Source of the DNA: Planctomycetes bacterium HGW-Planctomycetes-1
GTDB lineage: Bacteria > Planctomycetota > Phycisphaerae > Sedimentisphaerales > UBA12454
Direction: 5' to 3'
Assembly: GCA_002839495.1 (NCBI GenBank)
Contig: PGYD01000003.1
Span: 1 to 58,675, forward strand
Length of the DNA: 58,675 nt
Position 1 is the first letter of the stretch, and each line of letters starts with the position of its first letter. The notes beneath the pieces were generated by a model. It was not told where the DNA came from. It searched no databases and was given only the letters and a program-made list of their open reading frames with translations. The translations under genes were made by a program, and so were the position numbers. Positions 8,362-17,419 of the stretch are shown piece after piece.

Positions 8362-8676
8362 GTGTTGGCAGAAACAGTCAATAAGATAGAAGTTGAGATA
8401 AAGAACGCCAACGGGCTTCATATGCGGCCTGCGATGCAGTTCGTCGATACTGCGAGCAAATTTTCCAGCAGTGTCAAGGTGGGCAACGGAGATATAGAAG
8501 TGGACGGCAAAAGCATAATGCATATGGCGATGCTTGCGGCGGCGGCAGGGACGAAACTGACGATAACAGCCGAGGGAGCGGACGCTCAAAAGGCGTTAGA
8601 GGCACTGAAAGACCTTGTGGAAAACAAGCTTTTCGACGAGTCTGCCTGGCAGGGTAAAAACGAAGCTGATAAATAA
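8362..8676 (+). CDS. ptsH: Phosphocarrier protein HPr
   Basis: This is a 104-residue HPr. The catalytic His is in NGLHMRPA (H20). The regulatory Ser site is in GKSIMHMAML (S51, equivalent to Ser46 of the classical protein), which keeps open control by an HPr kinase located elsewhere. The start is GTG at 8362 (TTG at 8365 is an alternative), with GGAGAG a few bases upstream. A charged tail of about 15 residues extends beyond the usual length. It sits 13 bases before ptsI. Confidence 0.95.
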   Translation: MLAETVNKIEVEIKNANGLHMRPAMQFVDTASKFSSSVKVGNGDIEVDGKSIMHMAMLAAAAGTKLTITAEGADAQKALEALKDLVENKLFDESAWQGKNEADK

Positions 8677-8689
8677 GTGAAAATATAAG

Positions 8690-10426
8690 ATGGAAATAAA
8701 AAAAGGAATCGCTGTTTCGCCCGGTATCGCAATTGCCCGGTCGCTTGTTATCGATTCCGAAGATTATCGCATACCAAGACGGTCGATATTGCCGTCGGTA
8801 AAAGTTATGGAGGTTAAGCGGGTCAGGGACGCATTCAAGAAAGCTGTCGCTGAACTTGAAAAGCCCGACTCCGATGAGATAATCGCGGAAGGAAATATAA
8901 AGGATATATTCGCGGTTCATCTGCGTTTCCTGAAAGATAAGAATCTCAGGAAGAAAATTACCGACCTTGTTTATAACGACCTTTTGACGGCGGAATACGC
9001 TGTTTCGACGACACTTCGCGATATAGCCAATCATTTTGCGAGCGTGCAGAACAAGTATATCAGCGAACGGGCGACGGATATTTACGATATTGAGAAGCGT
9101 TTGCTGCGACATCTGCTCGGCAAGAAGCGCGAAGACGTAGGGCACATAAATCGTGAGGTAGTGGTCGTAGCACATGAGTTAAGTCCTACACAAACGGCCG
9201 GTTTCGACAGGAAATTCATAAAAGGATTTGCGACCGATGCAGGCGGCAGGACAAGCCATACGGCTATAGTTGCCCGTTCTTTGGGTATTCCTGCGGTTGT
9301 GGGCCTCGAAGATGTTACGAGAAATGTCGCTCCTGCCGCGACGGTGATAATAGACGGTAATCGCGGCGTGGTAATAATCGAGCCGGACGAGCCGACACTA
9401 AAGGAATATCAGCAGCACGCGATAGAATTTGAAAGGCTCGAAAGAGAGCTTGACGCTCTGCGGGACCTTGACGCGGTTACGCGCGACGGAGTTAAGGTGG
9501 AGCTTTACGGAAATATCGAGTTTCCGCACGAGGCGGAAATAGTAATAGACAAAGGCGGGCAGGGGATAGGCCTTTACCGTACTGAGTTTTTGTATCTTTA
9601 CAGTCAAACCGAACCGACGGAAGAAGACCATTACAGGGCGTACAGCGAAGTCATCAGGGTTTTCGGGAATATGCCGATAGTGATAAGAACGATGGATTTG
9701 GGGGCGGACAAATTTACACAAAGCCGGCGGTTTGTGCGTGAGCCCAACCCGTTTCTCGGTCTTCGTTCGATAAGGTTTTGTCTGCAGAATATCGTGCTGT
9801 TCAAGACTCAACTGCGTGCGATTCTGCGTGCATCGGTTCACGGCGATGTACGGATAATGTTCCCGCTGATAAGCAGTCTTCACGAACTTCGGCAGGCGAA
9901 GATGATATTGCGTGATGTTATGGAAGACCTTGACGAAGACGGGATAAAATATAATTCGAGCGTGCCGGTAGGGATAATGGTTGAAACGCCGTCGGCGGCG
10001 CTTACAGCGTCGATTCTTGCCGGCGAATCGGATTTCTTCAGTATCGGAACAAACGACCTTATTCAATATACTCTGGCGGTTGACCGCGGAAACGAGCGTG
10101 TTTCGACTTTATATTCCGGAGCCGACCCTGCGGTGGTAAGTCTTCTTCGCAGTATTATACACGATGCGAACAAGGCGAAGATAAACGTCAGTATCTGCGG
10201 CGAAATGGCGTCGGAGCCGGAGTTTATTATGCTGCTTTTAGGGCTCGGGTTCAGGACATTTTCGCTTGCTCCGCCGATGATACCGGAAATTAAAAAGCTC
10301 GTCCGCTCGGTTACGGTTGAGTCGTGCAACGTTATCGCTCGGAAAGTTCTTATGATGAATTCGGAACGGGAAGTTATAAATTACCTTCGGAGTGCGGCGA
10401 TGAAGGTTCTTCCCGAAGTGTTCTAA
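8690..10426 (+). CDS. ptsI: Phosphoenolpyruvate-protein phosphotransferase, enzyme I
   Basis: Enzyme I (578 residues) takes phosphate from PEP and passes it to HPr. The N-terminal domain carries the active-site His in GGRTSHTAIVARS (H190). The C-terminal PEP-binding barrel shows GIGLYRTEFLYL, the conserved RTMDLGADK, GIMVETPSA, IGTNDLIQYTLAVDR and the active-site Cys in ISICGEMA-type sequence (C503). Length is normal. It closes the hpf-ptsN-ptsH-ptsI run; a 34-base gap follows before the next gene. Confidence 0.97.
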   Translation: MEIKKGIAVSPGIAIARSLVIDSEDYRIPRRSILPSVKVMEVKRVRDAFKKAVAELEKPDSDEIIAEGNIKDIFAVHLRFLKDKNLRKKITDLVYNDLLTAEYAVSTTLRDIANHFASVQNKYISERATDIYDIEKRLLRHLLGKKREDVGHINREVVVVAHELSPTQTAGFDRKFIKGFATDAGGRTSHTAIVARSLGIPAVVGLEDVTRNVAPAATVIIDGNRGVVIIEPDEPTLKEYQQHAIEFERLERELDALRDLDAVTRDGVKVELYGNIEFPHEAEIVIDKGGQGIGLYRTEFLYLYSQTEPTEEDHYRAYSEVIRVFGNMPIVIRTMDLGADKFTQSRRFVREPNPFLGLRSIRFCLQNIVLFKTQLRAILRASVHGDVRIMFPLISSLHELRQAKMILRDVMEDLDEDGIKYNSSVPVGIMVETPSAALTASILAGESDFFSIGTNDLIQYTLAVDRGNERVSTLYSGADPAVVSLLRSIIHDANKAKINVSICGEMASEPEFIMLLLGLGFRTFSLAPPMIPEIKKLVRSVTVESCNVIARKVLMMNSEREVINYLRSAAMKVLPEVF

Positions 10427-10460
10427 ATAAAATTGATTTTTACGGATTAGGAGACAGCAG

Positions 10461-11135
10461 ATAAAATCGAGTGTACAGACACTGGTTGGAAGATATAAGA
10501 TACGAGACAGTGTCAGATTTTTATCACATCAGGAATCGTTCAGAGCGGTTCAGAGGGCTCTTGTGCGCAGTGAGATAAATCTGATTTACAGTCAGGGTTA
10601 TAATCCGCATCCGAGGCTGTCGCTGCCGCTGCCCAAAAGTGTGGGGCTCGCATCGGAAGACGAACTTTTCTGTGTGCAAATCTCCGGGGCCGCCGGTACA
10701 ACGGCTGAGCAAAATAAGGAACTTTATAAAAGGATTTCGGCTCAACTTCCGGAAGGTTTTGTTCTGACCGAACTGATAATTCACGATGAAAGAATCGCGT
10801 ATAGGCCGCTCGAAGCGGAATATCTTATCAGGTTCGAAGACGAAAAGGAGCTCGAAGAAATCTGGGCGCAGGCGGATAAACTTAACAGCCTTGTCCGAGC
10901 GGGCGAAAAAATAACGATTGAAAGAAGACTCGACGAAAAAGGCTCAGTAAAAACCGCCGATGTAGGGGGATTTATTAAATCGGTCGAGCAGACAGGCGAA
11001 GGCGTCAGAGTCGTATGTAAAATTACAGATAAAGGAACAATAAGGCCGGATGAAACTGCAAGACTTTTGGGATTGAAGCCGGAAAGCGTCGGCGTCTCAA
11101 TGAGCAGAAAAAAAGTCGTCTGGCAGACAAATTAA
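10461..11135 (+). CDS. DUF2344 / radical SAM-linked protein (TIGR03936 type), apparent non-canonical start
   Basis: The conserved family N-terminus (KIRDSVRFLSHQESFRAVQR, then YSQGYNPHPRLSLPLP) is read in frame from about 10494, well upstream of the first GTG at 10563. Between the in-frame stop at 10434 and 10563 there is no ATG, GTG or TTG in frame. A good Shine-Dalgarno (AGGAGA, 10449-10454) sits 6 bases before an ATA codon at 10461, so I place the start there, giving 224 residues. CTG at 10482 is the other option. A G-to-A sequence error or variant is possible. In other genomes this family lies beside or is fused to a B12-type radical SAM protein and next to rne/rng. Here rng follows by 13 bases but the radical SAM partner is not in the window. 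The exact RNA-related role is unknown. Confidence 0.75.
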   Translation: MKSSVQTLVGRYKIRDSVRFLSHQESFRAVQRALVRSEINLIYSQGYNPHPRLSLPLPKSVGLASEDELFCVQISGAAGTTAEQNKELYKRISAQLPEGFVLTELIIHDERIAYRPLEAEYLIRFEDEKELEEIWAQADKLNSLVRAGEKITIERRLDEKGSVKTADVGGFIKSVEQTGEGVRVVCKITDKGTIRPDETARLLGLKPESVGVSMSRKKVVWQTN

Positions 11136-11148
11136 GGACAATAAATAT

Positions 11149-12675
11149 ATGGCAATAGAAATGTTAATCAATTTTGCCGAGGCGGCTGAATGCCGGATAG
11201 CTGTTGTCGAAAACAACAGTCTTGAGGAGCTTTATATCGAGAGGCCTTCGGTGGCGAGCCATGTCGGCAATATTTACAAGGGGAAAGTGGTAAACATCGA
11301 GCCTGCGATACAGGCGGCGTTTATCGATTTCGGTATGGGCAAGAACGGGTTTCTGCATATAAGTGACCTGCACCCGCGATACTTTATGCGCAAGGGACAG
11401 GACTATACCGAACATATCGGAAAGCGCAAATCGCTGCGGGAAAGGCCGCCCATTCAGCAGTGTATAAAAAGGGGTCAGGATATTATCGTACAGGTTACCA
11501 AGGAAGGCATAAATACCAAAGGGCCTACGCTTTCGACGTATCTGTCGCTGCCGGGCAAATATCTTGTGATGATGCCGTGGATGCATAATCTCGGCGTTTC
11601 GCAGAAAATCGAAGACGAGCAGGAAAGAGCGAGACTTAGGACGATTCTTGACGAGGTTCATCCTCCGGAAAAGGCCGGTTTTATACTGCGTACCGCAAGT
11701 CAGGGTTGTTCGAGAAGAGACATCCAAAAGGATATGGATTATATAGACAGATTGTGGAAGGCGATTCAAAAGCGAATCGATACAGTGCAGTCGCCGGCGG
11801 AGCTGTACCGGGAGTCGGACCTTGTGATTCGCACGATGCGGGATATTTTCAACAATAATATAAGCAAGATTATATGCGATAGTGAAAACGTCTGCCACAA
11901 AATCAGAGATTTCTTCCGGATAGTTCAGCCGAGGATGATAAAGCGTGTAACGTATCACGACGGCAAAGTGCCGCTGTTTCACAAATATAAAATCGAAGAT
12001 GAAATCCGGAAGATTCATTCACGAAAAGTGGATTTGAAAAGCGGCGGGTCGGTCATTATCGAGCAGACCGAAGCGCTTGTAGCGATAGACGTCAACAGCG
12101 GCAAATATACCAAGCATGAAAACGCCGAACAGACCGCTTTAAGGATAAATCTCGAGGCCGCAAAGGAAATCTCGCGGCAGTTGAAGCTTCGCGATATGGG
12201 CGGCCTGATTATCTGCGATTTTATAGATATGCGGGACAGTAAAAACAGAAGAGAAGTCGAAAAGATGTTTAGGTCGGCTTTGGCAAGCGACCGGGCCCGA
12301 AGCAGGATATTGCGAATCAGCGCATTCGGAATTATCGAGATGACAAGGCAGCGAATGCGGCCGAGCCTGCAGTCGAGCAATTATTTGGAATGTCCGTTCT
12401 GCGCGGGAAGCGGAATGATAAAAAGTCCCGAATCGGCCGCGATAGAATCGCTGAGGGCTTTGGGAATGGCGGCATCGAAAAAAGAGGTTAAAAGGATAGA
12501 ACTGGGAGTAGCGCCGTCAGTCGCGGATTTTCTGCTTAATAAACGCAGGGCGGCGATTGCTAAAATAGAGGCGAACGAGCAAAAGCAGATAATAATCCGT
12601 CCCGATGAAACTTGTCCTGCGGACAGATATAATGTAATATGTTTCGACGAACGTGAAGGGATTGTGAAGATTTAG
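11149..12675 (+). CDS. rng: Ribonuclease G/E family endoribonuclease
   Basis: This 508-residue protein has the RNase E/G catalytic layout. An S1 RNA-binding domain comes first (GNIYKGKVVNIEPAIQAAFI near residue 40, GFLHISDL). The 5'-sensor/RNase H-like region follows, and the DNase I-like catalytic part has ALVAIDVNSGKYT near residue 305 and GLIICDFIDMRD near 347 (the Asp pair that binds Mg). The zinc-link is seen as CPFCAGSG near 415. It lacks the long disordered degradosome arm of RNase E, so RNase G-type is the better name. It processes rRNA and mRNA in homologues. Confidence 0.93.
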   Translation: MAIEMLINFAEAAECRIAVVENNSLEELYIERPSVASHVGNIYKGKVVNIEPAIQAAFIDFGMGKNGFLHISDLHPRYFMRKGQDYTEHIGKRKSLRERPPIQQCIKRGQDIIVQVTKEGINTKGPTLSTYLSLPGKYLVMMPWMHNLGVSQKIEDEQERARLRTILDEVHPPEKAGFILRTASQGCSRRDIQKDMDYIDRLWKAIQKRIDTVQSPAELYRESDLVIRTMRDIFNNNISKIICDSENVCHKIRDFFRIVQPRMIKRVTYHDGKVPLFHKYKIEDEIRKIHSRKVDLKSGGSVIIEQTEALVAIDVNSGKYTKHENAEQTALRINLEAAKEISRQLKLRDMGGLIICDFIDMRDSKNRREVEKMFRSALASDRARSRILRISAFGIIEMTRQRMRPSLQSSNYLECPFCAGSGMIKSPESAAIESLRALGMAASKKEVKRIELGVAPSVADFLLNKRRAAIAKIEANEQKQIIIRPDETCPADRYNVICFDEREGIVKI

Positions 12676-12706
12676 AATGTTTATCCGGTATTAACGGAGC
12701 TGTTAA

Positions 12707-13684
12707 ATGGCATTTGACCTTGAATACGCAAGGCAGGTAATAAACGCCGAGGCCAAAGGCGTGGCGAAAATGGCCGAGCTTGTCGATAAGACCTTTGCCG
12801 ATGCGGCGGAGCTTATTTATAACTGCAAAGGCGCGGTTATCGTTACGGGCATCGGAAAGGCGGGCATTGTCGGCAGAAAAATCAGCGCTACGCTCGCATC
12901 GACGGGAACGCCGAGCCATTTTCTGCATCCTGCCGAAGCGGTTCACGGCGATTTAGGCAGACTGCGAAAAGGCGATATCGTACTTGCGCTGAGCTATGGC
13001 GGAGAAACGGACGAAATTATCCGCCTGATAAATATAGTCAAACAGCTCGAGGTCAAGCTGATAGCGATTACCGCCAGCAGTGATTCGCGTCTCGCCGCAC
13101 ACAGCGATATTGTTTTGTGTATGGGCCAGCTCGACGAGGCTTGTCCGTTCGGCGTCGCGCCGAGCGTTTCGACTACCTGTATGCTTGCGATTGGCGATGC
13201 ACTGGCGCTTACGGTAATGAAGGTCAGAAAATTCAGCATCGAGGATTACGCCAGATTTCACCCGGCTGGTTCGCTGGGGCCGAAACTTATCACGGTCGAA
13301 CAATCGATGTTGTTTAAAGCGGGAGAAAAACTGCCTCTTGCGAAAATTACAGATACGGTCAAGCAGCTTCTCGAAAAAAACAGTGAAATAAAAAGACACG
13401 GAGCCGTGATGATTGTCGATGCAGGCGGAAAACTGGCGGGAATTATCACGGACGCGGATTTGAGAAGACTTATGGCGAAAGACGGAGCTAAATTTTTCGA
13501 TTATGCGGTAAAAGATATAATGACGCCCAATTGCAAGAGAATCAGGGCCAGCGCCCTTGCCGCCGAGGCGATGGCGATATTCCATAAGCATAGAATCGAC
13601 GATTTGCCTGTTGTCGATGAGCAGGACAAACCCATCGGCCTAATCGATGTACAGGATATTGTCGCGATAAAGATTGTAGGATAA
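12707..13684 (+). CDS. kdsD: D-arabinose 5-phosphate isomerase (KpsF/GutQ family)
   Basis: This 325-residue enzyme converts ribulose 5-phosphate to arabinose 5-phosphate, the first step of Kdo synthesis. An N-terminal SIS sugar-isomerase domain shows VTGIGKAGIVGRKISATLAS, TPSHFLHPAEAVHGDLG and ALSYGGETDEI. Two C-terminal CBS domains follow (MIVDAGGKLAGIITDADLRR and DDLPVVDEQDKPIGLIDVQD). It is directly followed by kdsC and the LptC-like gene, matching the kdsD-kdsC-lptC order of proteobacteria and implying a Kdo-containing outer membrane glycolipid. Confidence 0.95.
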   Translation: MAFDLEYARQVINAEAKGVAKMAELVDKTFADAAELIYNCKGAVIVTGIGKAGIVGRKISATLASTGTPSHFLHPAEAVHGDLGRLRKGDIVLALSYGGETDEIIRLINIVKQLEVKLIAITASSDSRLAAHSDIVLCMGQLDEACPFGVAPSVSTTCMLAIGDALALTVMKVRKFSIEDYARFHPAGSLGPKLITVEQSMLFKAGEKLPLAKITDTVKQLLEKNSEIKRHGAVMIVDAGGKLAGIITDADLRRLMAKDGAKFFDYAVKDIMTPNCKRIRASALAAEAMAIFHKHRIDDLPVVDEQDKPIGLIDVQDIVAIKIVG

Positions 13685-13691
13685 CCGGTAA

Positions 13692-14219
13692 ATGACGCAG
13701 ATAAGCAAGATAGAACTTAATCAGATAAAGCTGCTGGCGATGGATGTTGACGGCGTTTTGACCGATGGGACGATAACGATAGGCTCCGACGGTTCGGAAC
13801 ATAAGACCTTTAATCTGCTCGACGGTCACGGTATAAGGATGTGGCGAAGAGCGGGTTTAAAAGCGGCATTGATAAGCGGCAGGGAAAGTGCTGTAACCGC
13901 GCAAAGGGCCAAAGAAATGGAAATCGATTTTGTATATCAGCCCTGTCAGCGAAAACTGGACTGCTTCGAGAAACTTCTTGCGGACTCGAAACTTGAGCCG
14001 AAAAACATCGCATATATCGGCGATGATGTGCTTGATATTCCGATTGTAAAACGCGTCGGCTTCGGCATCGCCGTGGCAAATTCGGTGGAAGAGCTTAAAA
14101 GCGCGGCTCTCTATGTAACTTCGAGAACCGGCGGCAGCGGCGCTGTAAGGGAGGTTGTCGAGTATATCCTCAAGAACACCGGCCAATGGGCGGCCCTTAT
14201 GGAACGTTATCTCGTTTGA
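13692..14219 (+). CDS. kdsC: 3-deoxy-D-manno-octulosonate 8-phosphate phosphatase (KdsC, HAD type)
   Basis: This 175-residue HAD phosphatase lacks a cap domain, like KdsC. The nucleophile motif is LLAMDVDGVLTDG near residue 15; later motifs are ISGRES near 59 and YIGDDVLDIPIVKRVGFGIA near 113. It removes phosphate from Kdo-8-phosphate. It starts 7 bases after kdsD and is followed 18 bases later by the LptC-like gene, which supports the name over a generic HAD assignment. Confidence 0.92.
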   Translation: MTQISKIELNQIKLLAMDVDGVLTDGTITIGSDGSEHKTFNLLDGHGIRMWRRAGLKAALISGRESAVTAQRAKEMEIDFVYQPCQRKLDCFEKLLADSKLEPKNIAYIGDDVLDIPIVKRVGFGIAVANSVEELKSAALYVTSRTGGSGAVREVVEYILKNTGQWAALMERYLV

Positions 14220-14237
14220 AATTAGACCGGCTGTATT

Positions 14238-16388
14238 ATGATTCATAGCAGAAAATTTAAAATCTGGCTCACCTCGTTTCTTATCGTGCTGGTTGTCTTT
14301 CTGTTTTACAGAATATTCGGCAGCGTCGGCGTTATAAGGATATCGAGGCCGGATTATGGAATCGGCGATACGAATGCACTGCCGGGCGGCTCGCAGGCGG
14401 GACAGGTAGGACAAGCGAAACTTGAGTATGTTGAACGCGCACGTTTCGAAACAGTTGACCCAAAAACACGCAAACTCAGGCGCGTTGTAGGTTTCGAGAA
14501 AGTGCTGCACAAAAGCGGCAACGAATGGGACCTCGACAAGCCCTATATGAACGTTTTTCAGGATAACTTCCGCTGCAATATCACCGCAAATACCGGTACA
14601 GTCGAACTCGAAAATGTCGAAGGCGGAGACCCTGCTCCGAAAACAGCTATTTTAAAAGGCGATGTTCTGGTTCACGTTATTCCGGATGGAGAAAACCGTT
14701 CGGAAAGTTTCATCTATCTTAAAGATGTGGCTTTTGACAGCGACCGTTCGATGCTTTGGTCGAATAACGATGTTAATTTTGTCTCGGCCGACGCCGACCT
14801 GATGGGAAAAGGACTGGAAATTGTTTATAACAACGCCACCAACAAGCTCGAATATCTCAAAATAAAGAAAGTCGAATACCTGAATATAAAAAGACTGGCA
14901 GAGACGGCCGGCGATACAAAAAAACCTGCGCCGCAATCACCAAAAGCAGAAAAACCTGCCGAAGTTCGCAGCGTACCGGATAAACCTGCGGCCGTGAAAG
15001 AATCGGCGCAGCAGGATCAGGATAAAGAAGAATATCAATGTTTGTTTAGAGATAATGTAATCATAGAATATAAAAACGAAGTGGTTCTTTCCGAAGAAAT
15101 CGCCATAAAAAATCTTTTATGGTCGCAAAGCAGCCGACCGAGTCAGGAGCCTCAATCTCAGCAATTCGAGCAAAGCCCGCAGCAGCCCCAAACAGAGCCG
15201 CAGCCGTCATCACCGCCCCAGCCGCAAGATACCGAAAGGCCTCAGGAAAAACCCCAGCCGCCAAAGGCCTGGCGAGAAATACCTGTTATAGCTACGGTAC
15301 AATGCGACGGGCCTATGATAGTAAAGCCTTTGGTGACAAATCTTTACGACGATTTCAAGCCTGACAAATTCAGGGGGTTTTATCAGTTGAGCAGCAAGCT
15401 CTTTTATAAGCTTGGCCAGCGAAATGTGCTTATCGGCCAAAAGGTTGATTATGACGTCGCCAGCCAGACCGCAAGCGCTATCGGAGATGTAGAGCTTGTC
15501 TTTTATCCGCAGATAGAGACATCGAAGGGAAAACAGAAAGTGCCTTTTATCATAAGCGCAAAAGAAGGCGCACAATTTGTCGTGCCGGACAAGGTGGCGA
15601 CTTTTAACGGCGATGTGAAAGGCAAGTTCGTCAAGCAGACAGAATATTATGACGAAGAAAATGTCTTTTACGGCAGCAAGCTTATCGCGAACCTTTCCGA
15701 AAAGCAGGGCAGCGGGGATATTATGCCCGCAGGCGATATATCGCATATAACGGTTCTCGGGCCGAGTGTTCGGCTCGAATCGGTAAGGACGTTCGAGAAG
15801 ACAAAACTGAGCCATGTAAGGCTAAAATCCGAACGAATCGATTACGACCGTGCTACGGATGATATAGTCGCTTCCGGCAGGGGCAAAATCGAGTACGGCA
15901 ATACCGTTAAACACCCCGGCAGACCTACCGGCCAAAGAGCGCTGGACAAACCCTGCTATGCGCTGGTCGAAGGATTTACCAGACTTGTCTGGAATACAAA
16001 AACAATGCATGTTCAGGCGACCAGCGAAGAGAGCGGAGGAATCCATATCGGCTATGTTCCTATTTTAGATAAAGGTTACGGACAAAGAGTTACAATCGAT
16101 ACCCGCCGGATTGATATAGATTATCACGAGCCGATAAAGGGCAGGGCCCAGCTTAAACAACTAAAAGCGACGGGCGGAATAGTTTACTACGAACAGGGCA
16201 GGTACGAATTTGCCGGCAAGGAACTTGCCTATAACGCCACGGAAGATTTTATGACCGTCTCCGGCAGTCCGGAAATGCCCTGTATGCTCAACGGCGTCTT
16301 TACTGAGGGAATCGAATACAATCTAAAAACAGGTGCGGCCAGCGCGGTTCTCAGCGGCGGGGTCGGAATTATGCCCGTCAGAGAATAA
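14238..16388 (+). CDS. Large LptC/LptA-like (OstA-type) periplasmic LPS-transport protein
   Basis: The 716-residue protein starts with a membrane anchor at residues ~9-30 (IWLTSFLIVLVVFLFYRIF) and is otherwise predicted periplasmic. The body is rich in short alternating beta-strand segments of the OstA/LptC type (VELENVEGGDPAPKTAILKG, a later ATGGIVYYEQGRYEFAGKEL). Two low-complexity linkers interrupt it: a K/P/E/A-rich one at ~225-260 and a Q/P/S-rich one at ~297-347. The kdsD-kdsC position argues for LptC or an LptC-LptA combination. It is 3-4 times the length of E. coli LptC, and no lptB follows; electron-transfer genes come next. The family call is mostly from context and strand pattern. 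Confidence 0.6.
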   Translation: MIHSRKFKIWLTSFLIVLVVFLFYRIFGSVGVIRISRPDYGIGDTNALPGGSQAGQVGQAKLEYVERARFETVDPKTRKLRRVVGFEKVLHKSGNEWDLDKPYMNVFQDNFRCNITANTGTVELENVEGGDPAPKTAILKGDVLVHVIPDGENRSESFIYLKDVAFDSDRSMLWSNNDVNFVSADADLMGKGLEIVYNNATNKLEYLKIKKVEYLNIKRLAETAGDTKKPAPQSPKAEKPAEVRSVPDKPAAVKESAQQDQDKEEYQCLFRDNVIIEYKNEVVLSEEIAIKNLLWSQSSRPSQEPQSQQFEQSPQQPQTEPQPSSPPQPQDTERPQEKPQPPKAWREIPVIATVQCDGPMIVKPLVTNLYDDFKPDKFRGFYQLSSKLFYKLGQRNVLIGQKVDYDVASQTASAIGDVELVFYPQIETSKGKQKVPFIISAKEGAQFVVPDKVATFNGDVKGKFVKQTEYYDEENVFYGSKLIANLSEKQGSGDIMPAGDISHITVLGPSVRLESVRTFEKTKLSHVRLKSERIDYDRATDDIVASGRGKIEYGNTVKHPGRPTGQRALDKPCYALVEGFTRLVWNTKTMHVQATSEESGGIHIGYVPILDKGYGQRVTIDTRRIDIDYHEPIKGRAQLKQLKATGGIVYYEQGRYEFAGKELAYNATEDFMTVSGSPEMPCMLNGVFTEGIEYNLKTGAASAVLSGGVGIMPVRE

Positions 16389-16422
16389 TCTCTGTCTTGT
16401 TTATCTACAATGTGTTTTTGAG

Positions 16423-16450
16423 TTGACTTGTGTTTTAATTTAGCTAAACT
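16423..16450 (+). promoter_or_regulatory. Sigma70-type promoter for the etf-acyl-CoA dehydrogenase genes
   Basis: TTGACT (16423-16428) and TAAACT (16445-16450) are separated by 16 bases, 44 bases before the etfB start. The 105-base gap from the LptC-like gene fits a new transcription start. Confidence 0.55.
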
Positions 16451-16493
16451 ACCCCTCTTCAAACCATTGGATTTCTGATATAAGGAGGTCAGA

Positions 16494-17405
16494 TTGGCTT
16501 ATAATTGCGTAGTATCGATAAAACAGGTGCCTGATACCAAGAGAATTACAGGCGAAGCGATGAACGACGACGGCACGGTTAATAGAGGTTCTCTGCCGGC
16601 GATTTTCAATCCGGAAGACCTTAACGCTCTCGAATTGGCGCTGGATATAAAGGACAAATATGGCGGCAAAGTAACCGTTATCACTATGGGACTGCCTGCG
16701 GCAAGCGCGATTCTGCGCGAGTCCTTATATCGCGGAGCGGACGAGGCGATTTTGATTACCGACAGACGATGCGCAGCAAGCGATACACTGGCGACAAGCT
16801 ATATATTAAGCTGTGCGGTTAAAAAACTGGATTGCGATATCGTACTTTGCGGAAGACAGGCAATCGACGGCGACACCGCACAGGTAGGGCCGCAACTTGC
16901 CGAAAAACTCGGCATCTCTCAGATTACTTATGTCGAAGAACTTATAAGTCTTGAAAAAAAGACAATCACCGCAAGACGCAATATCGGCAACGGCTGGCAG
17001 GAAGTAAAATGCAATCTTCCGGTACTGCTTACCGTTGTTGACGAGGCGAACGAGCCGAGAGTCTCGGTCGCGAAAAGACTGATGAAATATAAAAAGGCCA
17101 GAACACCTGTTGAAATTCAAATGCAGCTCAAGCAGGATAATCCTCACGCAAGCGACGAGGAACTGAAACAGCTTGCCAAGGCCAAGGCAGAGGAGCTTCA
17201 GGAAAAAGGTCTTTTAATAAAACAGTGGGACATTGATTATCTGGGCGCCGATTTGCAGTGGTGCGGCAGAGACGGCTCGCCGACGAAGGTACACCGCATT
17301 CAAAGCGTTATTCTGACCGCCCGCGAGAGCAAGACAGTCGAGCCGAGCGAGCAGTGCATCGCGGATATGGTTCACGAATTAATAAGCGACAAGACAATAA
17401 GTTAG
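16494..17405 (+). CDS. etfB: Electron transfer flavoprotein, beta subunit
   Basis: EtfB (303 residues) forms a dimer with EtfA and carries FAD/AMP to shuttle electrons from acyl-CoA dehydrogenases. Visible features are NCVVSIKQVPDT at the N-terminus, FNPEDLNALELAL, and the family signature GRQAIDGDTAQVGPQLAEKL near residue 122, then VVDEANEPR near 180. It is longer than the classical ~255-residue subunit, mainly through a charged segment at ~205-240. The start is TTG at 16494 with AAGGAGG at 16482-16488. Longer anaerobe-type EtfB proteins are sometimes electron-bifurcating, but the sequence alone does not settle that here. Confidence 0.95.
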   Translation: MAYNCVVSIKQVPDTKRITGEAMNDDGTVNRGSLPAIFNPEDLNALELALDIKDKYGGKVTVITMGLPAASAILRESLYRGADEAILITDRRCAASDTLATSYILSCAVKKLDCDIVLCGRQAIDGDTAQVGPQLAEKLGISQITYVEELISLEKKTITARRNIGNGWQEVKCNLPVLLTVVDEANEPRVSVAKRLMKYKKARTPVEIQMQLKQDNPHASDEELKQLAKAKAEELQEKGLLIKQWDIDYLGADLQWCGRDGSPTKVHRIQSVILTARESKTVEPSEQCIADMVHELISDKTIS

Positions 17406-17419
17406 TTTCAGGATAATCT

